A stretch of DNA of 64,000 nucleotides from Planctomycetota bacterium. GTDB taxonomy: Bacteria; Planctomycetota; Phycisphaerae; Phycisphaerales; UBA1924. Below the pieces are notes generated by a model. The model worked only from the letters and a program-made list of their open reading frames with translations, was not told where the DNA came from and made no database searches. The position numbers and the translations under genes were made by a program. Shown here in pieces: positions 28,229 to 36,525 of the stretch; positions within the stretch are counted from its first letter, which is position 1, and the number at the start of each line of letters is the position of its first letter. The stretch spans positions 103,269 to 167,268 of the forward strand of contig CAUJHH010000024.1 in NCBI GenBank assembly GCA_963204725.1, written 5' to 3'.

Positions 28229-28480
28229 ATGCACGACACCGACCTTCAGAACATCCTGCTCAACGCCGTTCAGAACATCCTCGACGCCCGTGACGAGGTC
28301 GAGGGCGAGGATGACGACATCGCGCTGGCCGAGATCGCCCGCGACATGGTCAACGACCTTGACGATCTCGCGAACGTCACCACCTTCGAGCGGGCGGGGC
28401 TGCTGACGACCAACGCGGGGATCGTGCTGCGCTTCGGCGACGGCTCGGTCTTCCAAATCAGCATCGTGCAGAGCAGGTGA
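28229..28480 (+). CDS. Small acidic hypothetical protein
   Basis: 83 residues with an AGGAG 8 bases before the ATG. The N-terminal two-thirds is strongly acidic and helical (ILDARDEVEGEDDDIALAEI); the end is a short beta-rich piece, IVLRFGDGSVFQISIVQ. Composition and ribosome binding site support a real gene. No family is recognised. Acidic small proteins of mobile elements are sometimes DNA mimics or anti-restriction proteins, but nothing here proves that. Confidence 0.6.
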   Translation: MHDTDLQNILLNAVQNILDARDEVEGEDDDIALAEIARDMVNDLDDLANVTTFERAGLLTTNAGIVLRFGDGSVFQISIVQSR

Positions 28481-28570
28481 GGGCCCCCACGCGTCCGCGC
28501 GGGAGACCGCTCGCGACGCGCTTCCCCGGAGCGATGTGCTTCGGGTTCCAACCCCACGACGGAGACCATC

Positions 28571-29161
28571 ATGTCGAAGAAGACCAAGACCCAGACGACC
28601 AAGCCCACCAGCAAGCCCACGAAGGCGACGGCCACCAGTGAGCCCAGCTCCAACGACAAGGCCCGCGCCGACGCGCTGGCCAGGTTGAATGCCACGCCGG
28701 ACAAGGACGCCACCAAGCGCCCCACGAAGGCCGTCACGGAATCAGCAGCCAAGCCCGCACCCAAGGCCTCGGCGAAGCCTGCTGCCAAGCGTCTTTCCGC
28801 GCTCGATGCCGCGGCGCAGGTGCTTCAGGGCTTGCCTGTGAAAGAAGCGAAGTCCGGGCTCTCGTCACAGGACCTGATTGACCGCATGACCGCGGCTGGA
28901 CTGTGGACCAGTCCGGGCGGCCAGACGCCCGCTGCCACGCTGTACGCCGCGATGATCCGCGAGATTGCCTCCAAAGGTGGCGCGTCGAGGTTCGTGCGGC
29001 TCGAGTCGGCAGACGGCAGCGCACGCGGGCGTTTCGCTGCGTCCGGTGCCTCTCCCGTTGCGACGGCGTCCGAAAGCCGGACGTCGAAGCCTCGTCGCAC
29101 CACGGCTGCACCCGCGAAGCCCGCACCCGCAAAGGCGGGATCACAGAAGGGCGGCGCATGA
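28571..29161 (+). CDS. HARE-HTH domain protein
   Basis: 196 residues. A long Lys/Thr/Ala/Pro-rich basic N-terminus (residues 1-75) is followed by a HARE-HTH-like winged helix from about 76 to 150: LSALDAAAQVL, LSSQDLIDRM, GLWTSPGG, TPAATLYAAMIREI and FVRLE, in family order. The C-terminus is again Ala/Lys/Pro-rich. HARE-HTH domains occur with DNA modification and recombination functions and are thought to sense modified or structured DNA. Its stop overlaps the DUF2924 start by four bases (ATGA), starting a three-gene coupled module with the recombinase. A role as recombination accessory factor is inferred from that. Confidence 0.8.
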   Translation: MSKKTKTQTTKPTSKPTKATATSEPSSNDKARADALARLNATPDKDATKRPTKAVTESAAKPAPKASAKPAAKRLSALDAAAQVLQGLPVKEAKSGLSSQDLIDRMTAAGLWTSPGGQTPAATLYAAMIREIASKGGASRFVRLESADGSARGRFAASGASPVATASESRTSKPRRTTAAPAKPAPAKAGSQKGGA

Positions 29162-29703
29162 GCCGCAAACCAACTCCACGCGCCACGCGAATCACGGCGT
29201 CCAAACCGCTCGTCGATCTGGCTCGCCTGGACTCGCTCCCGCTTGGCGAGGTCCGCGAGCTCTGGCGGGCGTACGGATGTCGCGGCGAGCCGCCTCAGCG
29301 TCGCTTCATGATCCGCGAGATCGCGTTCCGCGCTCAGGCCCACATCTACGGCGACTTCGATCCGCTGACACGGCGTCTGCTCAAGGCGGCGATGCGCCAC
29401 GCGTTCGATGACCGTCGCGCTTCGCCCGCGGCTTCAGCATCCACGACAACTCCGCCTCGCGCGTTGCTCTCTCACACCACCGCCGCTCTCCCAACGGGCG
29501 CGCGTCTCGTGCGCGCCTGGCGCGGCCGCACGTACGAGGTCACTGTCGTTGAGAACGGCAAAGCATTCGTCTACGACGGCACCACGTACCGCTCGCTGTC
29601 GCGAGTGGCGGAGGTCATCACGGGCTCGGTCTGGTCGGGGCCGAAGTTCTTCGGCCTGTTCAGCCGGGCCAGAGGCGGCTCGCGGAAGGGCGGTGGACAT
29701 TGA
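29158..29703 (+). CDS. DUF2924 protein, partner of the recombinase
   Basis: 181 residues. Typical DUF2924 blocks are visible: LPLGEVRELWRAYGCRGEPP, FMIREIAFRAQ, then after a linker RLVRAWRGRTYEVTVVENG, FVYDGTTYRSLSRVAEVITG and WSGPKFFGL. Genes of this family sit just before large serine recombinases in many prophages and integrative elements. The second half resembles a small DNA-contacting fold. The stop codon overlaps the recombinase start, so both are probably made in a fixed ratio. It may act as a directionality or accessory factor, which is not established. Confidence 0.85.
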   Translation: MSRKPTPRATRITASKPLVDLARLDSLPLGEVRELWRAYGCRGEPPQRRFMIREIAFRAQAHIYGDFDPLTRRLLKAAMRHAFDDRRASPAASASTTTPPRALLSHTTAALPTGARLVRAWRGRTYEVTVVENGKAFVYDGTTYRSLSRVAEVITGSVWSGPKFFGLFSRARGGSRKGGGH

Positions 29704-31565
29704 CGCGACTCGTCCCCCACTCTCACTCGAATCCAGCCTCTCCGGATCCGTCATCGCACTCGCAAGCCCGTCAGTACAGGTGTGCCGTCTACACCCGCAA
29801 GTCCAGCGAGGAGGGGCTGGACATGGTCTTCAACTCACTCGACGCCCAACGTGAAGCGGGCCTCGACTACATCAAGAGCCAGCGGAGCCACGGCTGGGTC
29901 GCAAGCGAGGTGGTCTATAACGACGGCGGGTTCTCGGGAGGCAACACCGAACGCCCCGGGCTGAAGCGGCTCCTGGCCGACATCCGTGCGCAGCGCGTCG
30001 ACATCGTGGTCGTCTACAAGGTGGACCGCCTCTCGCGCTCGCTCACCGACTTCGCGCGCCTCATGCAGCTCTTTGACGACCACCAGGTCTCATTCGTGTC
30101 GGTCACCCAGCAGTTCAACACCACCACCTCGATGGGTCGGCTGACGTTGAACATGCTCCTCTCCTTTGCCCAGTTCGAGCGCGAGGTCGCGGGCGAGCGC
30201 ATCCGCGACAAGATCGCCGCCACCAAGCGCAAGGGGCTCTTCGTGGGCGGGAACCCGCCGCTCGGGTACCGCAGGCCGATCCCGGAGGATCCGGACTTCG
30301 CCAACAAGGTCCTGCGGGTCATCCCGGAGGAGGCCGCCATCGTCCGGCGTGTCTACGCGCTCTACCTCGAGCACGGATCGCCGCTCGGCGTCGCCAAGCA
30401 ACTCGACGCCGAGGGTCTTTATGCGCGTCGGTGGTCGACGAAGGGCGGCGGCTCGACCGTTCACAAGCCCTGGGACACCTCCATCATCCATCGCCTGCTG
30501 GCGAACCCGATCTACATCGGCAAGATCGTCCACATCCGCGGCCGTCGCCTGCCCAAGGGCAAGGGCCGCGGCGACCCCGAGATCTGGCCGGGTCAGCACG
30601 AGGCCATCATCGATCAGGATACCTGGGATCGCGTGCGCACCATGATGGACCAGGAGAAGCCCAAGGCCGAGGCCCGATGGACTCACACCCACCTGCTCAA
30701 GAAGAAGCTGCGGACGATCGAGGACGTGTCGATGACCCCGGCGAACACGGCGAACGCGAAGGGCCGCGGCGGCAAGCACATCGTCAGGTACTACATCAGT
30801 CTGAAGGCGAGCAAGCAGGGATACGACACGTGTCCGATCGGACGCGTCAACGCCGGAATCATCGATGATCTGGTCCGCGCGATGGTGCTCGACCGGCTCG
30901 AAGCGGCTCACGGCTTGACCCTTGACGAGTTCGAGCCCGAGGTCCGCGACCACTGGGTGCGCGAGATCATCGAACGCGTGGTGCTCGCGCTCGACCACGT
31001 CGACGTCACCCTTCGCCTCGCGCAGATCCGCGCGTGTGCCGAAGCGCTCGGCGCACCGGCGCGGGCGAGGTCTCACGTGCAACCCGACTCGCGCCCCCTA
31101 CGCCGCTGCCACTTCACGCCCCAGGTGCGGATCGAGGCATCGGAACGCTCGGGGGTCAGCGGCGGCCGCGAGGTCCTCACCACCGCCCTGCAGATCAAAC
31201 GCCACGATGGCCGACGCCTGCTGCTCTCGCCCGAGGGCCGCGACTTGGTCCCGCGGCTCAGCGCGGGGGGCACACCCGTGCCCCTGCCTCACATCGTCCG
31301 CGCCATCGGCCAGGCGTTCGCCGTTCACGATCGCGTGACGCGTTCGGGTGCGGAGGTCAACGCGATCGCCAAGGAGCACGGCATCCACCGCGCCCGCGTC
31401 CATCACCTGCTGCACCTCACGCGCCTCTCACCCGCCGCGATCAGAGCAGCGCTTACCGGCACGCTGAGCCCGCAGATCGCACTCGAAGACCTGCACGACG
31501 CCGCGGACACTCTCGACTGGTCGCTCCAGGCGGTTCGCCTGGGCCTGAATGGGCATGGCGGCTGA
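29700..31565 (+). CDS. Large serine recombinase (integrase/resolvase)
   Basis: 621 residues, start inferred as TTG at 29700 overlapping the DUF2924 stop (TTGA). The resolvase catalytic domain has Y-T-R-K-S (Ser near 35) and YKVDRLSRS, then VSVTQQFNTTTSMGRLTLNMLLSFAQFER, the usual helix E segment. A recombinase domain (LGYRRP to the LLANPIYIG region) follows. The usual Cys-rich zinc ribbon is weak: one Cys in YDTCPIG is visible. The long C-terminal part holds a helical HTH-like region (AIAKEHGIHRARVHHLL). Such enzymes integrate phages and mobile islands by strand exchange at short att sites. It is the likely mobility gene of the island. Confidence 0.9.
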   Translation: MTRLVPHSHSNPASPDPSSHSQARQYRCAVYTRKSSEEGLDMVFNSLDAQREAGLDYIKSQRSHGWVASEVVYNDGGFSGGNTERPGLKRLLADIRAQRVDIVVVYKVDRLSRSLTDFARLMQLFDDHQVSFVSVTQQFNTTTSMGRLTLNMLLSFAQFEREVAGERIRDKIAATKRKGLFVGGNPPLGYRRPIPEDPDFANKVLRVIPEEAAIVRRVYALYLEHGSPLGVAKQLDAEGLYARRWSTKGGGSTVHKPWDTSIIHRLLANPIYIGKIVHIRGRRLPKGKGRGDPEIWPGQHEAIIDQDTWDRVRTMMDQEKPKAEARWTHTHLLKKKLRTIEDVSMTPANTANAKGRGGKHIVRYYISLKASKQGYDTCPIGRVNAGIIDDLVRAMVLDRLEAAHGLTLDEFEPEVRDHWVREIIERVVLALDHVDVTLRLAQIRACAEALGAPARARSHVQPDSRPLRRCHFTPQVRIEASERSGVSGGREVLTTALQIKRHDGRRLLLSPEGRDLVPRLSAGGTPVPLPHIVRAIGQAFAVHDRVTRSGAEVNAIAKEHGIHRARVHHLLHLTRLSPAAIRAALTGTLSPQIALEDLHDAADTLDWSLQAVRLGLNGHGG

Positions 31566-31863
31566 GAGATCAGCGGGCCCGAAACGCGGCGACTTCCCCG
31601 AGATTCTGCCCGAGTCACTGCGTGGATCCGGCCCGAGCCGCGGCTCACGCGAAAGCGGCCCACTCAGAACAATTCGTGCGCGCACTTTGGCCCGAGTCAC
31701 TGCCAAATCGGCGCACTCAGAATCCGACCCCGGAGAGGGTCGATTCTGGGTTCTGAGCGGGATGCTGTGGCTTGGGCGGCCTCGGAACTTCGCGGAAATC
31801 CGCGAGGAACTGGCCCGCTTTCGGAGTCCCAGAGAACGGCGTGCGCCGAGTCTGGGTTCTTAA
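31566..31863. repeat. Cluster of short direct repeats between recombinase and tRNA-Ser
   Basis: Three different short repeats occur twice each: GCCCGAGTCACTGC at 31608-31621 and 31690-31703 (14 of 14), CACTCAGAA at 31661-31669 and 31714-31722, and TCTGGGTTCT at 31745-31754 and 31851-31860. No gene is supportable here. The location, between a serine recombinase stop and a tRNA gene, is where an attachment site or recombinase-binding region would be expected. Confidence 0.5.
31718..31748 (+). terminator. Long hairpin downstream of recombinase
   Basis: CAGAATCCGACCC pairs with GGGTCGATTCTG across a 6-base loop (CGGAGA), giving a 12-base-pair stem with one bulged C. There is no T-run afterwards. 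It could end the recombinase transcript or be part of a recombination site. Confidence 0.45.
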
Positions 31864-31950
31864 CGGAGAGGGGGGGATTCGAACCCCCGATGACCCGGAG
31901 GCCATACTGGTTTTCGAGACCAGCGCGTTCAACCGCTCTGCCACCTCTCC
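31864..31950 (-). tRNA. tRNA-Ser(CGA)
   Basis: Minus-strand 87-base tRNA. The acceptor stem GGAGAGG pairs with CCTCTCC, the anticodon stem-loop is CTGGT-CTCGAAA-ACCAG with anticodon CGA, there is a long variable arm as in serine tRNAs, and the T-arm is GGGGG-TTCGAAT-CCCCC. The discriminator base is G, as expected for tRNA-Ser. The 3' CCA is not encoded. It reads UCG codons and marks the right edge of the accessory island. Confidence 0.95.
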
Positions 31951-31998
31951 AGGATGGGCGAAAGTCTAGCCGCCGGACGGGCCGCGGCCACGTTTGGT

Positions 31999-32307
31999 TC
32001 AGAGGACTCGTGCCAGTTCTTCGTCGATTCCGGGGACCCATCTCCGGGCCGTCGAGGCATCGAAACGGGGAGGAAGCTCGATGATCGGCTCGTACGCGAC
32101 CAAGCAATCAACGACGGCTTCCGTCACGTGCGAGGGGGGACGGGCGCCCGCGCACCAATACTCGTGATCGACCCACGCAAGACGCACCTCGTGCGATGTC
32201 GGAGGCGAGTCCGGGCGAGAGATGCGGACCGTGTGGAGCCAGCCGCCCGGGACTTCCTTCTCCAGAAGGACCTCGATCGCCACTTTGTGCTGCCGGATCG
32301 GTACCAT
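31999..32307 (-). CDS. Small conserved-looking hypothetical protein
   Basis: 102 residues, start ATG 32307 with an AAGGG about 7 bases upstream. Composition is balanced, with strands such as KVAIEVLLEKEVPGGWLHTV and EVRLAWVDHEYWCAG and an acidic C-terminus. No signal peptide or membrane segment. No family recognised. It is divergent from the ABC permease gene, which starts about 50 bases away. Confidence 0.65.
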   Translation of the reverse strand: MVPIRQHKVAIEVLLEKEVPGGWLHTVRISRPDSPPTSHEVRLAWVDHEYWCAGARPPSHVTEAVVDCLVAYEPIIELPPRFDASTARRWVPGIDEELARVL

Positions 32308-32357
32308 GCGTCACCCTTCGTGTGTCGATGCGATTATCGGCAGTCGGATTGGGGTGG

Positions 32358-33707
32358 GTGACGGAGATTCGGACCTTGTCGTTCATTCTTGAGATCATCC
32401 GGTTGGGCCTGACGAATCTGCGGCTGCACCTGCTCCGGTCGGTGCTGACGACGCTGGGCATCATTTTCGGCGTGGGCGCCGTCATCACGATGGTGGCCAT
32501 CGGCGAGGGGTCCACGCGCGAGGCACTCAAGCAGATCGAGCGGCTGGGCGCGCGAAACATCATCGTGCGATCACAGCAGCCGCCCGAGAGCGGACAGGGA
32601 AGCCAGGGCAGCCAGCGGTCATGGGTGAGCCGCTTCGGCCTGACGTATCAAGACCTTGAGGTACTCAAGGAATCGATGCCCGAGGCCGAGGTGATCGTGC
32701 CGCTGAAGCAGGTGGGCGGCGAGATCTCGCGCGACGCGTTCCGCAAGTCGAGCCAGGTCTTTGGAACGACCCCGGACTTTCCCGATGTGTCGAACATCCA
32801 GATTGCGCGCGGTCGCTACCTCGCCCGAGAGGACATGGACAACCAGTCACTCGTTGCCGTGATCGGGCAGGAAGTCGCCAAGGAGCTGTTTCCGTTCGAC
32901 GACCCGCTCGGCAACACATTGCGGATCGATACCAAGACGGTGACCGTGGTGGGCGTGCTGGCACCGGTCGGGCTCTCCGGCGGCGCGGGCGCGGCGCTCG
33001 TCGGCCGTGACCTCAATCTCGACGTCCACATCCCGCTTTCTACGGCAAGGACCGTCTTCGGTGACATCGTGATGCGTCGCTCGAGCGGCAGTTTCCAGGC
33101 CAGCGAGGTCCAGATCGCCGAAGTCTACATCATGTCCAAGACCCGGGAGGCCGTGCTGCTCGATGCGGCACGGATCCGCCGGATTATCGATGTGCGCCAC
33201 CCGCGACTCACCGACATCGGGATGATCGTCCCATTCGAGCTGCTCTCACAGGCCCGCAAGGAGGCCCAGGCGGGCAAGTGGATCGCGGGCATGATCGCGG
33301 GGATCTCTCTGCTGGTGGGCGGCATCGGCATCATGAACATCATGCTGGCCACTGTGACGGAGCGGACGCGCGAGATCGGAATCCGACGTGCGCTCGGCGC
33401 GACACGGAAGCACATCATCTGGCAGTTCCTTGTGGAGACGAGCGTGCTGTCGACACTGGGCGGCGCGGTGGGCGTGGCAGCCGGACTCACACTGAGCGTG
33501 GGGCTTGCGATCAGCGTTCCGCAGCTGCACAAGCTGCCTCTGCTCGGGCGATTCGTCGCGATGGATGCGTCGATGCCGACGCACGTAACGACCTGGTCGG
33601 TCGCGTTGTCGTTCGTCGTGGCGATGCTGACAGGCCTGATCTTCGGGCTCTATCCGGCGCAGAAGGCCGCTGCGCAAGACCCGATCGTCGCGCTACGGCA
33701 CGATTGA
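32358..33707 (+). CDS. MacB-like ABC transporter permease
   Basis: About 449 residues from GTG 32358. An ATG at 32328 is in frame, but the GTG gives the family-typical opening, with IRLGLTNLRLHLLRSVLTTLGI as the first membrane segment. The MacB periplasmic core domain follows, then three FtsX membrane helices beginning at IAGMIAGISLLVGGIGIMNIMLA, with the conserved ERTREIGIRRALGATR cytoplasmic loop. Such permeases move lipoproteins, peptides or drugs outward with a separate ATPase and adaptor. No ATPase gene is adjacent, so the partner must be encoded elsewhere. A terminator follows the stop. Confidence 0.88.
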   Translation: MTEIRTLSFILEIIRLGLTNLRLHLLRSVLTTLGIIFGVGAVITMVAIGEGSTREALKQIERLGARNIIVRSQQPPESGQGSQGSQRSWVSRFGLTYQDLEVLKESMPEAEVIVPLKQVGGEISRDAFRKSSQVFGTTPDFPDVSNIQIARGRYLAREDMDNQSLVAVIGQEVAKELFPFDDPLGNTLRIDTKTVTVVGVLAPVGLSGGAGAALVGRDLNLDVHIPLSTARTVFGDIVMRRSSGSFQASEVQIAEVYIMSKTREAVLLDAARIRRIIDVRHPRLTDIGMIVPFELLSQARKEAQAGKWIAGMIAGISLLVGGIGIMNIMLATVTERTREIGIRRALGATRKHIIWQFLVETSVLSTLGGAVGVAAGLTLSVGLAISVPQLHKLPLLGRFVAMDASMPTHVTTWSVALSFVVAMLTGLIFGLYPAQKAAAQDPIVALRHD

Positions 33708-33731
33708 GATCTGTCGACAGATCAGAATGAA

Positions 33732-33761
33732 CAGGGGCCGCCCGACTTCGGACGGCCCCTG
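33732..33761. terminator. Bidirectional terminator between permease and infC
   Basis: CAGGGGCCG and CGGCCCCTG form a 9-base-pair stem around a 12-base inner segment that can pair further. It lies between two convergent genes and can serve both; the plus side continues CTGATTTC, so the T-tract is weak. Confidence 0.65.
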
Positions 33762-33802
33762 CTGATTTCGGCGCTTTCGATTCGAGCGCGGCTCGCCGGG
33801 TG

Positions 33803-34645
33803 TCAGCCGATCCGGTTCGGATCGAACTGATCGATAAAGTCCTGCTTCTTGGCTGACTTGTCCGCCTTGCTCTGCTTGCCCTTCGGCTTGGGCGCGGCGT
33901 TCTCGCCCTTCGCGGACTCGTTCGAAGCACCCTCCTCATGATCGTCATCATCGTCGTCGGGCGCGTCCTGATCGAGTGCGTCCTGAGCGGCGTCGGCCTG
34001 TGCCTGGAGTTCGGCCTCAACCGCCTCTTCGGCATCGGCGATGCCTGCGGCCTGCTTCGCCTTGGCGAGCTGGCGTTTGACAGCCTCGATTTTCACCTTG
34101 TCGGGCGCAAGGATAATGCTCGCCTGCTTGCCGAGCCATCGCGGGTCCATCTCGATCTTGGCGATGTCGGAGAGATCGCGACAGATCTGCTCAAGGCGGA
34201 CCAATCCGAGCTCGCGGTGCATCATCTCGCGGCCGCGGAAGCGCTGCGTGATCGTGACCTTGTGACCAGCCATGAGGAATCTGCGGGACTGATCGACGCG
34301 GATCTTGACGTCGTGCGGATCGATCTTGACCGATCGGCCAAGACGGATTTCCTTCATCTCGGAATACTTGGACGCCGCCCGATTCTTGCGTTCCTTCTGG
34401 GAAAGCTCGTACTTGTGCTTCCCGTAGTCCATGATCTTGCAGACCGGAGGACGAGAGTCGGGCACGACCTCGACGAGATCGAGCCCCTTTTCCTGGGCCA
34501 TGCGCATGGCCTCGTAGGTCTCGACGACACCAATCTGCTCGTTATCCGCACCGACCAATCGGATCGGCGAGATACGGATCATGTGATTCACGCGGGTCCG
34601 CTGGATAGGCGGCCCAGAGTCTCGGACAAAGCGGCGAAGAGCGAT
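33803..34645 (-). CDS. infC: Translation initiation factor IF-3, apparent AUC start
   Basis: About 280 residues. The IF3 N-domain (RISPIRLVGADNEQIGVV), the basic linker KERKNRAASKYSEMKEIRLG and the C-domain (DPHDVKIRVDQSRRFLMAGH onward) are all present. A 75-residue acidic then Lys-rich tail follows, beyond the usual end. The first ordinary start in frame is GTG 34591, but that drops IALRRFVRDSGPPIQRTR, which matches the Arg-rich leader normal in IF3. Reading upstream, the only candidate with a ribosome site is ATC at 34645: a perfect AAGGAG lies 7 bases before it, and an in-frame TGA lies two codons upstream. IF-3 rejects non-AUG starts, and infC of many bacteria uses AUU or similar for self-repression. 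rpmI and rplT do not follow. Confidence 0.93.
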   Translation of the reverse strand: MALRRFVRDSGPPIQRTRVNHMIRISPIRLVGADNEQIGVVETYEAMRMAQEKGLDLVEVVPDSRPPVCKIMDYGKHKYELSQKERKNRAASKYSEMKEIRLGRSVKIDPHDVKIRVDQSRRFLMAGHKVTITQRFRGREMMHRELGLVRLEQICRDLSDIAKIEMDPRWLGKQASIILAPDKVKIEAVKRQLAKAKQAAGIADAEEAVEAELQAQADAAQDALDQDAPDDDDDDHEEGASNESAKGENAAPKPKGKQSKADKSAKKQDFIDQFDPNRIG

Positions 34646-34652
34646 GAGTCAA

Positions 34653-34658
34653 CTCCTT
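34653..34658 (-). promoter_or_regulatory. Shine-Dalgarno that fixes the AUC start of infC
   Basis: AAGGAG on the minus strand, 7 bases before the ATC codon at 34645-34643. No other initiation codon lies at a workable distance from it, and the alternative GTG at 34591 has no comparable site. Confidence 0.8.
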
Positions 34659-34905
34659 GTGCATGGAGAGCCGGACGCCGCCACACGCGGACGCGTCAAG
34701 CCCAGATAGACCCGATGGAACAGACATGTGCGCACGTACCGCCGAATCATGCGTCCACGCGACGCGTATCGGGAGAATGACTTGATGCCATTTGTGCGCT
34801 CCACTGGTGCGAGAATCGGGAACCGTCCCAAACCTCGCCCTCACAGATGAAGGTTAACCGACCAATCCCCCCGGGGCAAGGGCCATTGCACGGACTTTGC
34901 CGGAT

Positions 34906-36354
34906 TCACATCTTGCCGGCGAGGAGGATGATGTTGAAGATGATGCTGATCGCCGCGACCGCGAGCAGGGCGACAAAGAGGGGTTGGGTCAATATCGAGG
35001 GGCCCGACGCCGACTTGGTGCTCTGGTCGACTGCGATCTCGCCCTCGGAGACGGCCTCAGCCGCGACAATTGACTGCAGATCAATGGCCCCGAACTCGCG
35101 GTGAGCGAGCACCGGTGCCTCGCCCTTTCGAACGGCACGGAGATCGATGAGCAGGTCGCGGCAGTTCTGGTACCGGGCCTTCGGGCTCTTGGACATCATC
35201 ATCTCGATGATCTCGGCGACGCCCTGGGTGAGCTTCGCATTGACGTGGTCCGGAGGCACCAGAGCGGCCTTCAGGTGCTTGTGCATCACAGCCGAGGGGT
35301 TCTTGCCATCGAAAGGGACGTTGCCGGTGAGCATGTGGTACATCGTCGCGCCGAGGGCATAGATGTCGGCGGGCGGCCCGATGTTGATCTCTCCCCGGAT
35401 CTGCTCTGGCGAGATGTAGTATGGCGTCCCGAACGCCTTGCCGGCCTCGGCCTCGGCGGCTTCCTTGTCCGAGATCGCGCGGGCTAGTCCCATGTCGGCA
35501 AGTTTCACGACGCCGTCGGACGAGATCATGATGTTCTTGGGCTTCACGTCCCTGTGGATCAGCCCCTTCTCGTGGGCGTGGAGGAGAGCCTCTGCAACCT
35601 GGATCGTGATGTCGATCGCCTCGTGCTCGCTGAACCTCTTGTGCTTTAGGATGTCGTCGTAAACAGTTCTCCCGTCGACGAATTCCATGACAAAGTAGTG
35701 GTAGTCGCCGGCCTTGCCGACGTCGAAAGCCTGCACGATGTTCGGATGATTGAGCGCAGCGGCGGCGCGGCCCTCGGCGTAGAAGCGCTCGATGAATTGT
35801 GGATTCGAGCTGAACTTGCGGGGGAGGATCTTGATCGCGACCGTGCGATCGAGCGACAACTGCTTGGCCTTAAAGACCGTGGCCATCGCGCCCTCACCGA
35901 GCTTACCGAGCACTTTATAGCCCGGGATCTTCTGGCCGGTGCGCTGCGCCTCGACGATCTGCTTCAGCCGAACAATCTGACGCTCGGTCACATAATCGTG
36001 CGCGACGAGGATCTGGGCGAGCGATCGCTGGTTGCGATCCTCCTTGACCTGCTCGAGGCAGTGCGAGACCTCGTCGTTGGTCGCCAGCCCCTGCTCTACA
36101 ACGAGGCGGCCGACGAGTGTGTCGAGGCTGGTGCCCGACTTGTCCGCTTCCGCCTTGATCGCGGCCTGAGTCTCGGAGAGCGAGGCGGCGGGTGACGGCG
36201 CGGCGCGGTGCGGACGCGGCGAGGTTGCTTCGCCGGCCAGCGGGGGCGTCTTGCCCATGTCGTCGTTTGAAGGAACGCTCATGCCGATCGAAGATCCCGA
36301 AACGCCGGACGCCACCGTGACGCCACCACTCTTCTCGGCACTCGGTCGCTCCAC
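34906..36354 (-). CDS. Membrane-anchored serine/threonine protein kinase
   Basis: 482 residues from GTG 36354, chosen because a GGGGG ribosome site lies 7 bases upstream; the frame is open further back but without one. After a disordered leader, residues about 70-140 (LVGRLVVEQGLATNDEVSHC and QILVAHDYVTERQI) resemble the GspE/MshE N-terminal domain. The kinase domain has loop GKLGEGAMATVF, VAIK lysine, HRDVKPKNIM catalytic loop and DMGLAR. A single C-terminal membrane helix (LFVALLAVAAISIIFNIILL) ends the protein, so the catalytic part is cytoplasmic. Targets unknown. Divergent from elbB. Confidence 0.9.
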   Translation of the reverse strand: MERPSAEKSGGVTVASGVSGSSIGMSVPSNDDMGKTPPLAGEATSPRPHRAAPSPAASLSETQAAIKAEADKSGTSLDTLVGRLVVEQGLATNDEVSHCLEQVKEDRNQRSLAQILVAHDYVTERQIVRLKQIVEAQRTGQKIPGYKVLGKLGEGAMATVFKAKQLSLDRTVAIKILPRKFSSNPQFIERFYAEGRAAAALNHPNIVQAFDVGKAGDYHYFVMEFVDGRTVYDDILKHKRFSEHEAIDITIQVAEALLHAHEKGLIHRDVKPKNIMISSDGVVKLADMGLARAISDKEAAEAEAGKAFGTPYYISPEQIRGEINIGPPADIYALGATMYHMLTGNVPFDGKNPSAVMHKHLKAALVPPDHVNAKLTQGVAEIIEMMMSKSPKARYQNCRDLLIDLRAVRKGEAPVLAHREFGAIDLQSIVAAEAVSEGEIAVDQSTKSASGPSILTQPLFVALLAVAAISIIFNIILLAGKM

Positions 36355-36525
36355 GCTAAGTCCCCCTGCAACACCTGTCAATACGGAAGTGACTTGAACC
36401 AAACTCGATACGGCCCTTCGGAGGGGCCGGTTGCCCCCCATCTCAGCACCGGCACCGACCGACCGGATCCCTACACTTGTTATCGCGCCTCGGTCGAGGC
36501 TGGAACTTTGGACAGGAAAAGCACC

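Noticed and set aside
31864..31950. tRNA-Ser 3' end as the integration site with a duplicated copy at the left end
   Set aside because: I looked near 1.3, 6.1 and 11.4 kb for a copy of the tRNA 3' sequence and found none; large serine recombinases also rarely use tRNA genes.
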